From Natronobiforma cellulositropha (GTDB lineage Archaea; Halobacteriota; Halobacteria; Halobacteriales; Natrialbaceae): 38,318 nt of DNA. The notes under the pieces are model-generated. The model was not told the origin of the DNA. It searched no databases and saw only the letters and a list, made by a program, of their open reading frames with translations. The stretch spans positions 36,894-75,211 of the forward strand of contig NZ_JANZXN010000031.1 in NCBI RefSeq assembly GCF_025629245.1, written 5' to 3'. Shown here in pieces: positions 7,101-14,175 of the stretch (position 1 is the stretch's first letter; every line of letters starts with the position of its first letter). The translations under genes and the position numbers were made by a program.

Positions 7101-7991
7101 TCTGTTGTCCCAGTGGCTCTTATCGAGCAGGAACGTCTGGTTGCTGTCTGCGGCACTCTCCCCGAGCGTCGTCGTGTTGATCCACATCGAGATGGCCATG
7201 TCGCCGGTCAGCCGTAACGCCTCGTCGTCGGAAACGTCGACGCGGCCGTCGACGCCGTCGAAGCCGTAGGCGGTCGAACTGAGCAGTCCCTCCCGGCCGG
7301 GGGTCACGCCGCCAACGTGGCTCCCGTCGTTCGCCCCTGCGGCGTCGAAGGCGGTGTCGCCGTCGTCCTCGTCGAACGGCCAGTAGGCGACGAGACCGTC
7401 GACCTCGGCGTCGTAGCCCAGTCTGACCGTGTCCGACTCCCGGTCACCGGTGTCGTCGCTCACGGTTCGCTCGTGTGTCCCCATCTCCCAGTCGCTCGAC
7501 GTACTCCAGAGCACCGAGGAGGTCTCCGGCTCCGGCTCGGGTTCGTCCTCGCCGACGGCGAACTCGAGGACGTCCACCGCGCCGTGGATGCGCACCATCG
7601 CGCGGTGGTCGCCGTCTGCGAGCGCCCCGTCGACCGTCACCTCGAGGACGCGCCCGGTGCGCCAGTAGTCGTCGCCGAGCACCGTCGCCGACGCTGGCTC
7701 GACGTAGCTCCCGTCGAGTAAGACGTCGAGGTCGTCCGCCTCGAGCGTCGAACCGCCGACGTTCTTGACGTAGAGCGTCGTCGTCTCGCTCCCCTGGTCG
7801 TAGGTTCCACTCGCTTCGGGATCGTTCACCAGGAGGATGTCGGCGTCGATTTCGGCGACGATGCGGTCGCTCTCGCGTTCGACCGACCCGGCGTAGTGGC
7901 CGACTTCACTCGTCAGCGAGCCGACGAACAGCATCGTCGCACTGACGACCGCGATGAACAAAATGAGGTGTGTCACCGACGTTCGTGCCAT
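4152..7991 (-). CDS. Large surface protein: ArlG/FlaG-like N-terminus plus two LamG-CARDB modules
   Basis: The 1279-residue product has a single N-terminal hydrophobic helix (residues 7-26, THLILFIAVVSATMLFVGSL). A beta domain follows (about 45-146) with the pattern TTLYVKNVGGSTLEADDLD, WRTGRVLEVTV and DGDHRAMVRIHG. These are hallmarks of haloarchaeal ArlG/FlaG, the archaellum stator protein that spans the space below the S-layer. After a (PE)n spacer come two 456-residue modules (about 158-613 and 614-1069). Each has a LamG/concanavalin-like domain (YWPFDE, GFDG, WHNIV or WHHIV, GGMDEIQIYDRALS or a close variant) and a CARDB-type Ig domain (ITVTATVENTG). The C-terminal 210 residues are two further beta domains. 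There is no C-terminal anchor, so the N-terminal helix is the likely membrane tether. No arl genes lie nearby. Function is inferred as cell-surface binding. Confidence 0.85.
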   Translation of the reverse strand: MARTSVTHLILFIAVVSATMLFVGSLTSEVGHYAGSVERESDRIVAEIDADILLVNDPEASGTYDQGSETTTLYVKNVGGSTLEADDLDVLLDGSYVEPASATVLGDDYWRTGRVLEVTVDGALADGDHRAMVRIHGAVDVLEFAVGEDEPEPEPETSSVLWSTSSDWEMGTHERTVSDDTGDRESDTVRLGYDAEVDGLVAYWPFDEDDGDTAFDAAGANDGSHVGGVTPGREGLLSSTAYGFDGVDGRVDVSDDEALRLTGDMAISMWINTTTLGESAADSNQTFLLDKSHWDNREGYLVADDGDYADEVFFRVLGNGDHTDIAFDRTLVNDGEWHNIVAVRDGGDILLYLDGTLQGQASDTALDASFVDLAIGAGHTGHGPLEGGMDEIQIYDRALSPAEVDALHQTGSNGTYTSGWLETDDALAADSLTLENVSAILDGGSVTVTVETDTTGDGEVDEVSDPIELTEDDSYDVEGLTENASRFRLVMDFETADVVSTPVVSQIGLTGTHAEAAAFQVTAFDAPASANDGEEITVTATVENTGGQTATQTVAYRFDGVVEETAEVTLAPGANESVSFTHTVDADDGTYEHGIYSDDDADTAEITVSSVDPESLVWSTDTDWSAGTHERTVSDGVGDREGDTVRLGYEATTDGLVSYWPFDEASGTTAIDAAGGFDGDHVNGPALGQTGLVGSSAYGFDGIDARVNVADDEAHRFASDMTVSMWIRADELGVSDNEDNQTYLLDKSHWDNREGYLIADNGDYSDEVFFRVHGDGDHTDVAFDRDLVTDGEWHHIVGVREGDVTRIYLDGELRAQESNTALDPAAVDLSIGAGHTGHGPFEGDMDEIQLYDRALSGAEIDALYWTAASGTHTTGWKTASDDLAVEDLALENVSAALDGGSVTVTVETDTTGDGEVNEVSEEVELTSDETYAVEGLSQDTDSFRLRLELETTDPTRTPVVSRVDLSATPAPETPFFEVSDFDAPDSADDGETITVTATVENTGTEADTQTLAYEFDGVVENTTTVTLAPEESESVSFTHTVDAADGTYEHGIYSDDDGATAPIEVGDGVTLSTRVDDLSHEDLDDPEYVVSYEVGNVDASFSHVSVRFENLDEPAGSQTIDSSDPRGHVRYENHYGFGHEFEITIDVIADDPNGGEFVAASRTISDTADAENPAGNDDLDTGTSPELTTWEVEDTSDGSPSFEISYALSSTGDFTELEVLAIGGDFAHIDRTTTTSGSGTITLDPDYGLGEEFVVVGLVFDGDGVVVDARRSIEVADGT
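4785..7520 (-). repeat. Two 1368-bp direct repeats inside the surface-protein gene
   Basis: The two LamG-CARDB modules are also repeats at DNA level. For example CCCAGTGGCTCTTATCGAGC occurs at 5741 and again at 7109, exactly 1368 bases (456 codons) apart, with long nearly identical flanks. The approximate units are 6153-7520 (first module in the protein) and 4785-6152 (second). High nucleotide identity indicates a fairly recent duplication or ongoing gene conversion. Confidence 0.8.
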
Positions 7992-8079
7992 TCGACCACT
8001 GTTCTACGTAGCTGACCTCTGTTCGCGCTCGGCATAATACTGCTGGCCAACTCAGCGTTCGAGTCGAACCGCTCCAGTC

Positions 8080-9369
8080 TCAGCGCTCGAGGACGTCGAC
8101 GAACCGGACTTCGACGTCGACCGGCTCGCTCGCCTGGGCGTTGATCCGCTCGCTCAACAGTTCGACCAGTCCGGGATACGCTTCGCCGGGCGGGCCACCG
8201 ACCGTGACCACCACCCGGTCCGGCCCGCGGAACGGATACTCGTCGTCGAGGACGACCTCGAGTTCGAGCAGCTGGACGGCCGGGTACGACGACTCGAGCG
8301 CCGCCGTCACCGCCTCGTTCGCCTCCTGTTCGAACGTCGCCGCCTGGTAGGAGTTGTACGTGATCGCTCCGAGGAACAGCGAGAAGACGAGCACCACGAC
8401 GACGAGGACGCTCACCTGTCGGCGAACCCGCGCCTGCGTCGGCTCGAGGTCGAAGAAGCTCTCGGGACGGTAGCCCGCGTACCACAGCGTCAGGAGACCG
8501 GCGAGGTTCACCGAGAGGACGTTGACGAACACGAGGACGGTCGAGCCGATGGCCGCGGCCGGTTCGCCGAAGGCGATGGCGATACCGGCAGCGGCGGCGG
8601 GTGGGATCAACGCGGCGGCGATCATCACGCCGACGAGGGCGACCGACGCGCCCGTCGAGATGCTCAGGATACCGGCGACGCCAGCCCCGAGTGCGATCAC
8701 CAGCGAGAGCAGGTCGGGCGCGAGGCGTTCTTCGATCTCGCCGATCGACGCGATGTTCAGCCCCGGCGGGACGACGTTGAGTACGCGGACCGACCACGCG
8801 AACGCGGCCGCAGAGCCGATGGCGAGAGCGACGCCGAGAAACTGGTACTTCGCGCCAGTGACCAGCAGTTCTCGCTCGTTGAGGACCGTACCGATACCCA
8901 CCCCGAGTGCGGGACCGATCAGTGGGGCGATCACCATCGAGCCGACGACGACCGCCGGCGAGTCGAGTAAGAGTCCCGCGGTCGCGACCAGCGCGCTGAC
9001 CACCGTCAGGATCACGTAGATACTGAACGTCGGCGTCAGCGCCTCCGCCTGGGAGACGAGTTCCTGTCTCGAGATCCGGTCCTCGTCGACGTCGCCGTTC
9101 TCGTACTCCTCGCTCAACGCGTCGAACTTCCTGGAGACGACCGTCTCGGCGTCGACGACGACCGTGTAGGCGTCCTCTTCGACGCCCTGGTCTTTGAGCG
9201 AGTCGAGCACCGGCTCGACGGCCGCCGTCGGAAGCGGGAAGTAGACGACGGCGTCGTAGCCGCGCCCGCCGGTCTCGTTGGTCACGACGTAATCGACTCC
9301 CTTCGACTCGAGCGTCTCGAGGATCCGCTCACGCGCTCCCGCCGGAATCGTTAGCTGAACGAGACGCAC
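8080..9369 (-). CDS. TIGR00341/DUF389 family membrane protein
   Basis: The 429-residue protein has a soluble N-terminal domain (about 1-115) that begins with alpha/beta sequence MRLVQLTIPAGARERIL. A DUF389 membrane core follows with six or so helices, including the conserved GSMVIAPLIGPALGVGIG and the run AALIPPAAAAGIA. A C-terminal extracytoplasmic domain of about 85 residues closes the protein (EVVLDDEYPFRGPDRVVVTV). It matches the TIGR00341 conserved hypothetical family, common in haloarchaea, whose role is unknown (transport or stress has been guessed). The start is a GTG, supported by AGTTATT on the minus strand at 9394-9400, about 27 bases upstream. Confidence 0.88.
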   Translation of the reverse strand: MRLVQLTIPAGARERILETLESKGVDYVVTNETGGRGYDAVVYFPLPTAAVEPVLDSLKDQGVEEDAYTVVVDAETVVSRKFDALSEEYENGDVDEDRISRQELVSQAEALTPTFSIYVILTVVSALVATAGLLLDSPAVVVGSMVIAPLIGPALGVGIGTVLNERELLVTGAKYQFLGVALAIGSAAAFAWSVRVLNVVPPGLNIASIGEIEERLAPDLLSLVIALGAGVAGILSISTGASVALVGVMIAAALIPPAAAAGIAIAFGEPAAAIGSTVLVFVNVLSVNLAGLLTLWYAGYRPESFFDLEPTQARVRRQVSVLVVVVLVFSLFLGAITYNSYQAATFEQEANEAVTAALESSYPAVQLLELEVVLDDEYPFRGPDRVVVTVGGPPGEAYPGLVELLSERINAQASEPVDVEVRFVDVLER

Positions 9370-9393
9370 TGCTCTCTCTTCTGGCCCCTCCCC

Positions 9394-9400
9394 AATAACT
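9394..9400 (-). promoter_or_regulatory. TATA-like box for the DUF389 gene
   Basis: Minus-strand AGTTATT is centred about 27 bases before the GTG start at 9369. It supports a leaderless GTG start. Confidence 0.4.
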
Positions 9401-9511
9401 TCGGTGCTCGCGCGTGGAGCCGACCCGCTCGCCGGCCGTGGGCTGCTGGACTCGTTTGCCCTGACTGCTGTCCCGTTCGAGCGACCACCGGCTGGATGGC
9501 ACCCATCCGTA

Positions 9512-9892
9512 TCAGCTCGTCTCGGCGACGACCAGCGTCACCCGCTCGTCGCTCTCGACGGTCAGGTCGGTCTCGACTGGCTCGAACGCCCGGTCACCGG
9601 CCGGTTCCACGCTGAGGAGGTACTCGCCGGCGACACCCTCGTGACGGACCGTCCCGTCGTCGATGTCCGACTCGTGGTACTCCGTGGTGAGCCGCTCCGC
9701 CTCGACGGTGACGAGGACGATCACACCGGCCGAGATCGGCGTCCCGTCCTCGCGCTCGAGCGATATCGTGAGCGTGTACAGCGGTTCGTCGACGACGCTC
9801 GTCTCACCGCTCTGGCTACACCCCGCGAGCGGGAGGACGAGCGCGGCCGACAGCCACGACCCGACCCGGCGACGCGAGAGGGGGCGCTCCAT
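9512..9892 (-). CDS. Small lipoprotein with transthyretin-like/Ig beta domain
   Basis: Starting at the ATG at 9892, the 126-residue protein has an Arg-rich N-terminus (MERPLSRRR), a hydrophobic segment and a lipobox LAGC with Cys25 as the lipidation site. The two arginines before the hydrophobic run fit Tat export, common for haloarchaeal lipoproteins. The mature part is an all-beta domain (YTLTISLEREDGTPISAGVIV and later GTVRHEGVAGEYLLSVE) resembling carboxypeptidase-regulatory or transthyretin-like folds. A start nine codons upstream is possible but weakens the signal peptide. The substrate or partner is unknown. Confidence 0.72.
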   Translation of the reverse strand: MERPLSRRRVGSWLSAALVLPLAGCSQSGETSVVDEPLYTLTISLEREDGTPISAGVIVLVTVEAERLTTEYHESDIDDGTVRHEGVAGEYLLSVEPAGDRAFEPVETDLTVESDERVTLVVAETS

Positions 9893-9967
9893 GCCGATGA
9901 TTCGACGGACATTCGACAAGAATCTATCGAAGTTCCGACCTGACCCGCGAGCGCCTCCCTCGCGAGC

Positions 9968-9974
9968 CTTATTA
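9968..9974 (+). promoter_or_regulatory. TATA-like box of engB
   Basis: CTTATTA is centred 26 bases before the ATG at 9997, in a GC-rich context. This is the expected layout for a leaderless haloarchaeal transcript. Confidence 0.55.
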
Positions 9975-9996
9975 CCCGGGCGTTCCCACCTCGAGT

Positions 9997-10614
9997 ATGT
10001 TCGACACTCGCCCGGAGCGGAGCGCGGAAGTCGTCCTCGTCGGCCGCTCGAACGTCGGAAAGTCGACGCTCATGCGCGAGCTGACCGGCCACCGTGTCGA
10101 CACCGGCGGCAAGCCCGGCGTCACCCGCAAGCCGAACCACTACGACTGGGTCTCCGAGGACTTCGTCATCACCGACCTCCCCGGCTTCGGCTTCATGAGC
10201 GGCGTCCCCAGTGAGTACCGCGAGCAGATCAAGACCGACGTCGTCCGCTACCTCGAGGAGTACGCCGACGCCATCCTCGTCGCGGTGCTCGTCGTCGACG
10301 GCAAGAGCGTCGTCGACATCATCGACCGCCACTCGAGCGACGAGGAGATTCCCTACGACGTCGAGATGTTCTACTTCCTCCAGGACCTCGAGATACCGAC
10401 GGTCGTCGCCGTCAACAAGATGGACAAGGTGAGCGACCGCGACGAGCGCCTCGACGACCTCTGTGACCGTCTGGGTCTCGTCCCGCCGTGGCAGCAGTGG
10501 CGCGACACGGTCGCCCCCATCACCGCCAAACGCGGCGAGATCGACCCGCTCACCGAGGCGGTCAGAACCCACCTCCACGACCACCGCCGCGACGACCTCT
10601 TCAAGTTCTTCTGA
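9997..10614 (+). CDS. engB: EngB-type GTP-binding protein
   Basis: The 205-residue TRAFAC GTPase has G1 GRSNVGKST (about residues 16-24), G2 region [11 protein letters not shown]3 DLPGFGF and G4 NKMDK. A short C-terminal basic/aromatic tail follows (RRDDLFKFF). The GKPGxTR pattern and DLPGFG are specific to the EngB/YihA group, which assists large-subunit ribosome assembly in bacteria and is presumed to act similarly in archaea. The length is as usual. It is convergent with the dehydrogenase gene, with nine bases between the stop codons. Confidence 0.92.
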   Translation: MFDTRPERSAEVVLVGRSNVGKSTLMRELTGHRVDTGGKPGVTRKPNHYDWVSEDFVITDLPGFGFMSGVPSEYREQIKTDVVRYLEEYADAILVAVLVVDGKSVVDIIDRHSSDEEIPYDVEMFYFLQDLEIPTVVAVNKMDKVSDRDERLDDLCDRLGLVPPWQQWRDTVAPITAKRGEIDPLTEAVRTHLHDHRRDDLFKFF

Positions 10615-10623
10615 GACCCCCGC

Positions 10624-11562
10624 TCAGACGACCCGGTTCTCGAGCGCCTCACCCGCCGCGGCCCGCTCGAGGTTGTCGGTGACGAGCCCGGCGATATCCC
10701 GATAGTAGTCGCGGGTGAACGCCGCACAGTGGGGCGTGACGATCACGTTTTCGGCGTCCCACAGCGGCGAGTCGGCCGGGAGCGGTTCGGTCTCGAAGAC
10801 GTCGAGCGCCGCCCCGGCGATGGCCCCCGACTCGAGCGCCTCGACCAGTGCCGGTTCGTCGACGACCCCGCCGCGTGCGACGTTGACGAAGTAGCTCTCC
10901 GCATCCATCGCGGCGAACACCGCGGCGTCGAACAACCCCTCGGTTTCGGCGGTCAGCGGCACCGTGGCGATGACGAACTCGACGCCGCCCACTGCCTCGA
11001 GCAGCGCCTCGTTTGGATGGACGTCCTCGAAGCCGGGCACCGCCTCCCCGGAGCGTCGGACGCCGATCACCTCGACGCCGAGCGCGCCGAGTACGTCGGC
11101 GACGCCCCGCCCGAGTGTGCCGGTGCCGACGACGCAGGCGGCCGTCCCCGGGAGCGTGAACGCCTCGTCCCAGGCGGGCTGGTCCCACTCGCGCGCACAC
11201 TGGTTCGCCGCGTGGTCGTGGAGTCGCCGCGAGAACGCGAGCAGGTAGCCCGCGACCGTCTCGCCGACGGTCCGGCCGTGGATGCCCGTGCTGTTGGTCA
11301 GGACGACGCCTGCCTCGGCGAGACGCTCGAGCGGAAACCGGTCGACACCCGCCTGGATCGAGTGGACCCACGCGAGGTCACAGAACGCCTCGCGGTACTC
11401 GAGGGTGACGACCGCGTCACAGTCTCCGATGCCGTCGTCGCCGACGACCGCCACGTCGAGGTCGGCTGGGTCGTCCGCGAGCGCCTGTTCGAGTCGTTCC
11501 GCCGGAAACACCGCGTCGACCGACTCGTGGACGCCGAGCCGTGAGAGCCGTCTCGAGAGCAT
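10624..11562 (-). CDS. D-2-hydroxyacid dehydrogenase (NAD-dependent)
   Basis: From the ATG at 11562 the protein has 312 residues, the usual family length. The Rossmann motif is VGTGTLGRGVADVLG. The catalytic Arg is in NVARGGVVDE, the Glu in FETEPLP and the His in TPHCAAFT. The substrate-side loop GIHGRTVGETV is characteristic of the haloarchaeal branch. These enzymes reduce 2-ketoacids to D-2-hydroxyacids or the reverse; the exact substrate cannot be read from sequence. An upstream in-frame extension of 48 codons is Cys/Arg-rich and unlike the rest, so it is rejected. No operon partner is evident. Confidence 0.87.
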   Translation of the reverse strand: MLSRRLSRLGVHESVDAVFPAERLEQALADDPADLDVAVVGDDGIGDCDAVVTLEYREAFCDLAWVHSIQAGVDRFPLERLAEAGVVLTNSTGIHGRTVGETVAGYLLAFSRRLHDHAANQCAREWDQPAWDEAFTLPGTAACVVGTGTLGRGVADVLGALGVEVIGVRRSGEAVPGFEDVHPNEALLEAVGGVEFVIATVPLTAETEGLFDAAVFAAMDAESYFVNVARGGVVDEPALVEALESGAIAGAALDVFETEPLPADSPLWDAENVIVTPHCAAFTRDYYRDIAGLVTDNLERAAAGEALENRVV

Positions 11563-11799
11563 ACCGTCGGCTACGGTCGGCAGGTACGTACATCCATCGT
11601 GGGGCCGCTCGAGCCTGCGGCTGTCCTGTACGCGCTCGTCACACCCGTCCCGGAGAACACTCGCTGGCCGTTCACAGCAGGCGGCTCGGGGAAAAGCCCT
11701 CGTCACAAGGGGCTCGGAGGGGGTAACTCTTCGTCACCGCCGCCTGCCAGCGCCTACACGGCGGGGGTGTTTCCGTCTGTCGCTCTCGTCTGCGCCCGC

Positions 11800-13095
11800 T
11801 CACTCCACCGCTTCGCCCCACACCTCCTTCTCGAGCGCGCTCGCCTCCGCGGCGACCTCGCCGATGTCGCCACTCGAGCGTCGCCCGTCTTCGGTCAGGT
11901 AGCCCGTCACACAGTCGGCGGGCGTCACGTCGAACGTCGGGTTGATCGCGTCGAGGCGGGCCTCGCCGTCGTAGACCGCTGTGGCCGGCCCCGACTCGAG
12001 GGCGACCTCCGCGCTCGTCGCGACCTTCTCACTCGCGCTGGCGACGTAGACCGGCACGCCCTCGTTGCTGGCCGCGAGCGCCGCCGCGCGCGTCCCGGCC
12101 TTGTTCACCACGCGCCCGTCCGGGACGAGGGTGTCCGCGCCGACGAGCACGCAGTCGACGTCGCCGCGCGCGAGGACGTGCGCCACGGCCGCGTCGGTGA
12201 GCAGCGTCACCGCCGTCTCCTCGGCGAGCGCCTCGGCCGTCTCGACTCCCTCACCGGCGGGCCGCGACTCGGCGACGAACACCCGGTTCGGCCCGCCGCG
12301 CTCGAGCGCCGCCCGCACCGTCTCGGACTGTGAGAGCGTCAACACCCGCCCGCTCGCGTACTCGCTCGCGACGCGGGCGGCCCCCTCGTCCGCCGCGTAC
12401 GCCCGCTCGATGGCCGCGACCGTCGACTCGAGGGCGCTCTCTGCGTCACGGTCGGCCGCCTCGCCGAGCGCTCGCGTCACCCGGTTTCTGAGCACCGCCA
12501 TGCTCGGGCGTGCCTCGCGAACCCGCCGGGCGAGCGCGAGGAGTTCGTCCCACTCCTCGGCCCCGTCGACTTCGCCCGCCCCCTCGCGCTCGGCGACGAG
12601 CAGCGCCGCCCGGTCGCGAAGCACCTCGAGCGCCCGGATCGAGAGGTAGGCCGCGCCGTGGTCGCCGTCGGCGCTGATCGAGCGAACCGTCGGCGCGACC
12701 CGCTCGTAACACGTCCAGAGCATCGGCACCGTCTCGCGTTCTGCGAGTATCGCCGTCGGCGACACCCACTCCGCATCGACGTGCTCCTCGCTCAGTTCGA
12801 CGTCCCTGTACGCACACTCGAAGAGGTACGGGTGGACGCGCCAGGTCCGCTCGAGGTCCTCGTCCTCGACGCGCACCGGTCGCCCGGCGCGGACGAGCGA
12901 GACCGCCTCCTCGAGACCGGTCTCCTCTCTGATCTCTCTGCGCACCTGTTCGTCCGGGCCGCCCTCGGCGTAGCCCGAGACGCCGCCCCAGAAACCTGCG
13001 TAGCTGCCGACCGCGTCGCTGCGCTCGAGCAGCAGTATCTCGCCGCGGTGTCTGAGAAAGGCGGTCACGACCGGTACTGTCTCGCTATCCTCCAT
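11800..13095 (-). CDS. Nudix domain fused to eIF2B-like / ribose-1,5-bisphosphate isomerase-like domain
   Basis: The 431-residue two-domain protein has a Nudix domain at residues 1-130, with its box ending REIREETGL. An eIF2B alpha/beta/delta-like domain occupies about 165-431 (VLTLSQSETVRAAL, VFVAESRPAGEG, VLVGADTLVPDGRVVNKAGT). The second domain is related to ribose-1,5-bisphosphate isomerase of the archaeal AMP pathway and to translation factor eIF2B subunits. SRPAGEG and GADTL-NKAGT match the sugar-phosphate isomerase group. The Nudix box has eight rather than seven residues between its first Glu and REI. The fusion suggests that one domain makes a (di)phosphosugar which the other converts. 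I recall such fusions in other haloarchaea, with no known function. Confidence 0.82.
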   Translation of the reverse strand: MEDSETVPVVTAFLRHRGEILLLERSDAVGSYAGFWGGVSGYAEGGPDEQVRREIREETGLEEAVSLVRAGRPVRVEDEDLERTWRVHPYLFECAYRDVELSEEHVDAEWVSPTAILAERETVPMLWTCYERVAPTVRSISADGDHGAAYLSIRALEVLRDRAALLVAEREGAGEVDGAEEWDELLALARRVREARPSMAVLRNRVTRALGEAADRDAESALESTVAAIERAYAADEGAARVASEYASGRVLTLSQSETVRAALERGGPNRVFVAESRPAGEGVETAEALAEETAVTLLTDAAVAHVLARGDVDCVLVGADTLVPDGRVVNKAGTRAAALAASNEGVPVYVASASEKVATSAEVALESGPATAVYDGEARLDAINPTFDVTPADCVTGYLTEDGRRSSGDIGEVAAEASALEKEVWGEAVE

Positions 13096-13254
13096 ACCGG
13101 GACTGACGGCTTCGGAGGAGGAGTCGCTTACGAGGTCACGCTCGGACTCCAGACTGCGAGTGTGGTCTGTGTCGGCACCCCGTCTAGCTTCCTCGGTGAG
13201 TCCCGTTTTTCGTCTCAGCCGTCCATAGTACAGCGAGTCGACTCTGTCCTCGAG

Positions 13255-13998
13255 TTAAATGACGTGAATCGTAACGTCGACTGTGTCGGCCGCTGTGGGG
13301 TCCTCTTGGACGGTAATCGCGGTGAACTCTTCTTTCGGCACCTCACCTGTGACACGGAGCGTGACCGTGTACGTTCCCGTTTCCTCGTACGAGATGGTGA
13401 CCTCGTCGCCAACCGCAAGCCCCACTCCGTCGCCGCTCCACACGTACTCGGTAATCTCTGCACCGTTGACGTCACTCCAGTCCCACTCTGAGTCCGCACC
13501 CGAGAGTGTCACTTCCTCGTTTTCCGAGACGACGATTTCGTTCGTTGGACCGGCATCGACCTTCGCCTCAGGGAAGGTGAGTAACTGATCCTCTTCGCTG
13601 ACCACGAAATCGAACTCCGTGAAAATAGTGCCGCTGCCGGTGTCGACGTCGGCGAACACGGTGTAGAATCCTGGGTTGTCGTAGGACGCTCCAAGGTAGT
13701 CGACTGAGTCCTCGAGCGTCTCTACGTAGTCCATGTCGTTGATGCTGCTGCACGGCGAACTCGAGTCGCAGTGATAGACTTCGAAAGAGTGGTCGTCTCC
13801 GACGCTCGAGTCGTACTCGACTCGCAGGTTGAGTTCTTCTCCAGGACGAACAAAAGTGTCGTCTGCGAACGCGGTGTCGATATCTTCGTGAGCGACACCA
13901 GTCGTCGTTGCACCGAGTAGGCCTGTCGCACCGACCGCGCCGATTCCGAGTCCTTTCAAAACGTTTCGCCGAGTCTGCTCTGAATTGTCTCTCGACAT
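13255..13998 (-). CDS. Tat-exported protein with PKD-like beta domain
   Basis: From the ATG at 13998 the protein has 247 residues. It starts with a twin-arginine signal (TRRNVLKGLGIGAVGATGLLG) and a likely cleavage near ATTTGVAHED. The mature part has an N-terminal beta domain with a Cys pair (YHCDSSSPCSS). A PKD-type Ig fold follows (VTLSGADSEWDW, ITEYVWSGDG, YEETGTYTVTLRV). The protein is strongly acidic and secreted, with no C-terminal anchor visible. Its role is unknown. The ATG is 26-28 bases from a minus-strand TATATAT-like box, supporting a leaderless start. Confidence 0.8.
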   Translation of the reverse strand: MSRDNSEQTRRNVLKGLGIGAVGATGLLGATTTGVAHEDIDTAFADDTFVRPGEELNLRVEYDSSVGDDHSFEVYHCDSSSPCSSINDMDYVETLEDSVDYLGASYDNPGFYTVFADVDTGSGTIFTEFDFVVSEEDQLLTFPEAKVDAGPTNEIVVSENEEVTLSGADSEWDWSDVNGAEITEYVWSGDGVGLAVGDEVTISYEETGTYTVTLRVTGEVPKEEFTAITVQEDPTAADTVDVTIHVI

Positions 13999-14020
13999 CA
14001 CCACTGGCTACCACGATGGC

Positions 14021-14030
14021 TGATATATGT
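14021..14030 (-). promoter_or_regulatory. TATA box for the Tat-exported PKD protein, in an AT-rich patch
   Basis: Minus-strand ACATATATCA is centred about 27 bases before the ATG at 13998. It lies at the edge of an unusually AT-rich patch (about 14020-14095) in an otherwise GC-rich window. That patch separates the gene from the divergent cofE. Confidence 0.6.
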
Positions 14031-14147
14031 GTTTATCTGATGTATTTGGATATGATACTAACATATTCTCACTTTCAGATCTCGATAATTATTGCCAGTG
14101 GCCGTGGAGTACTATCGGTTCGGCCGATCTCTCCGCTGACGGTGGCC

Positions 14148-14151
14148 TTTT
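14148..14151 (+). promoter_or_regulatory. TATA-like T-tract of cofE
   Basis: CCTTTTGC is centred about 26 bases before the cofE ATG at 14176. This is weak as a motif, but the spacing is right for a leaderless transcript. Confidence 0.35.
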
Positions 14152-14175
14152 GCCCGCGCTCGCCACACATCGGGT

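Noticed and set aside
5745-7217. A 490-residue plus-strand ORF antisense to the surface-protein gene
   Set aside because: It is a mirror frame of GC-rich coding DNA (Val/Asp/Gly/Arg-rich, no recognisable domain). The minus-strand frame has clear LamG and CARDB domains.
11563-11706. 48-codon N-terminal extension of the D-2-hydroxyacid dehydrogenase
   Set aside because: Cys/Arg-rich composition and longer than the family. The ATG at 11562 gives the normal length.
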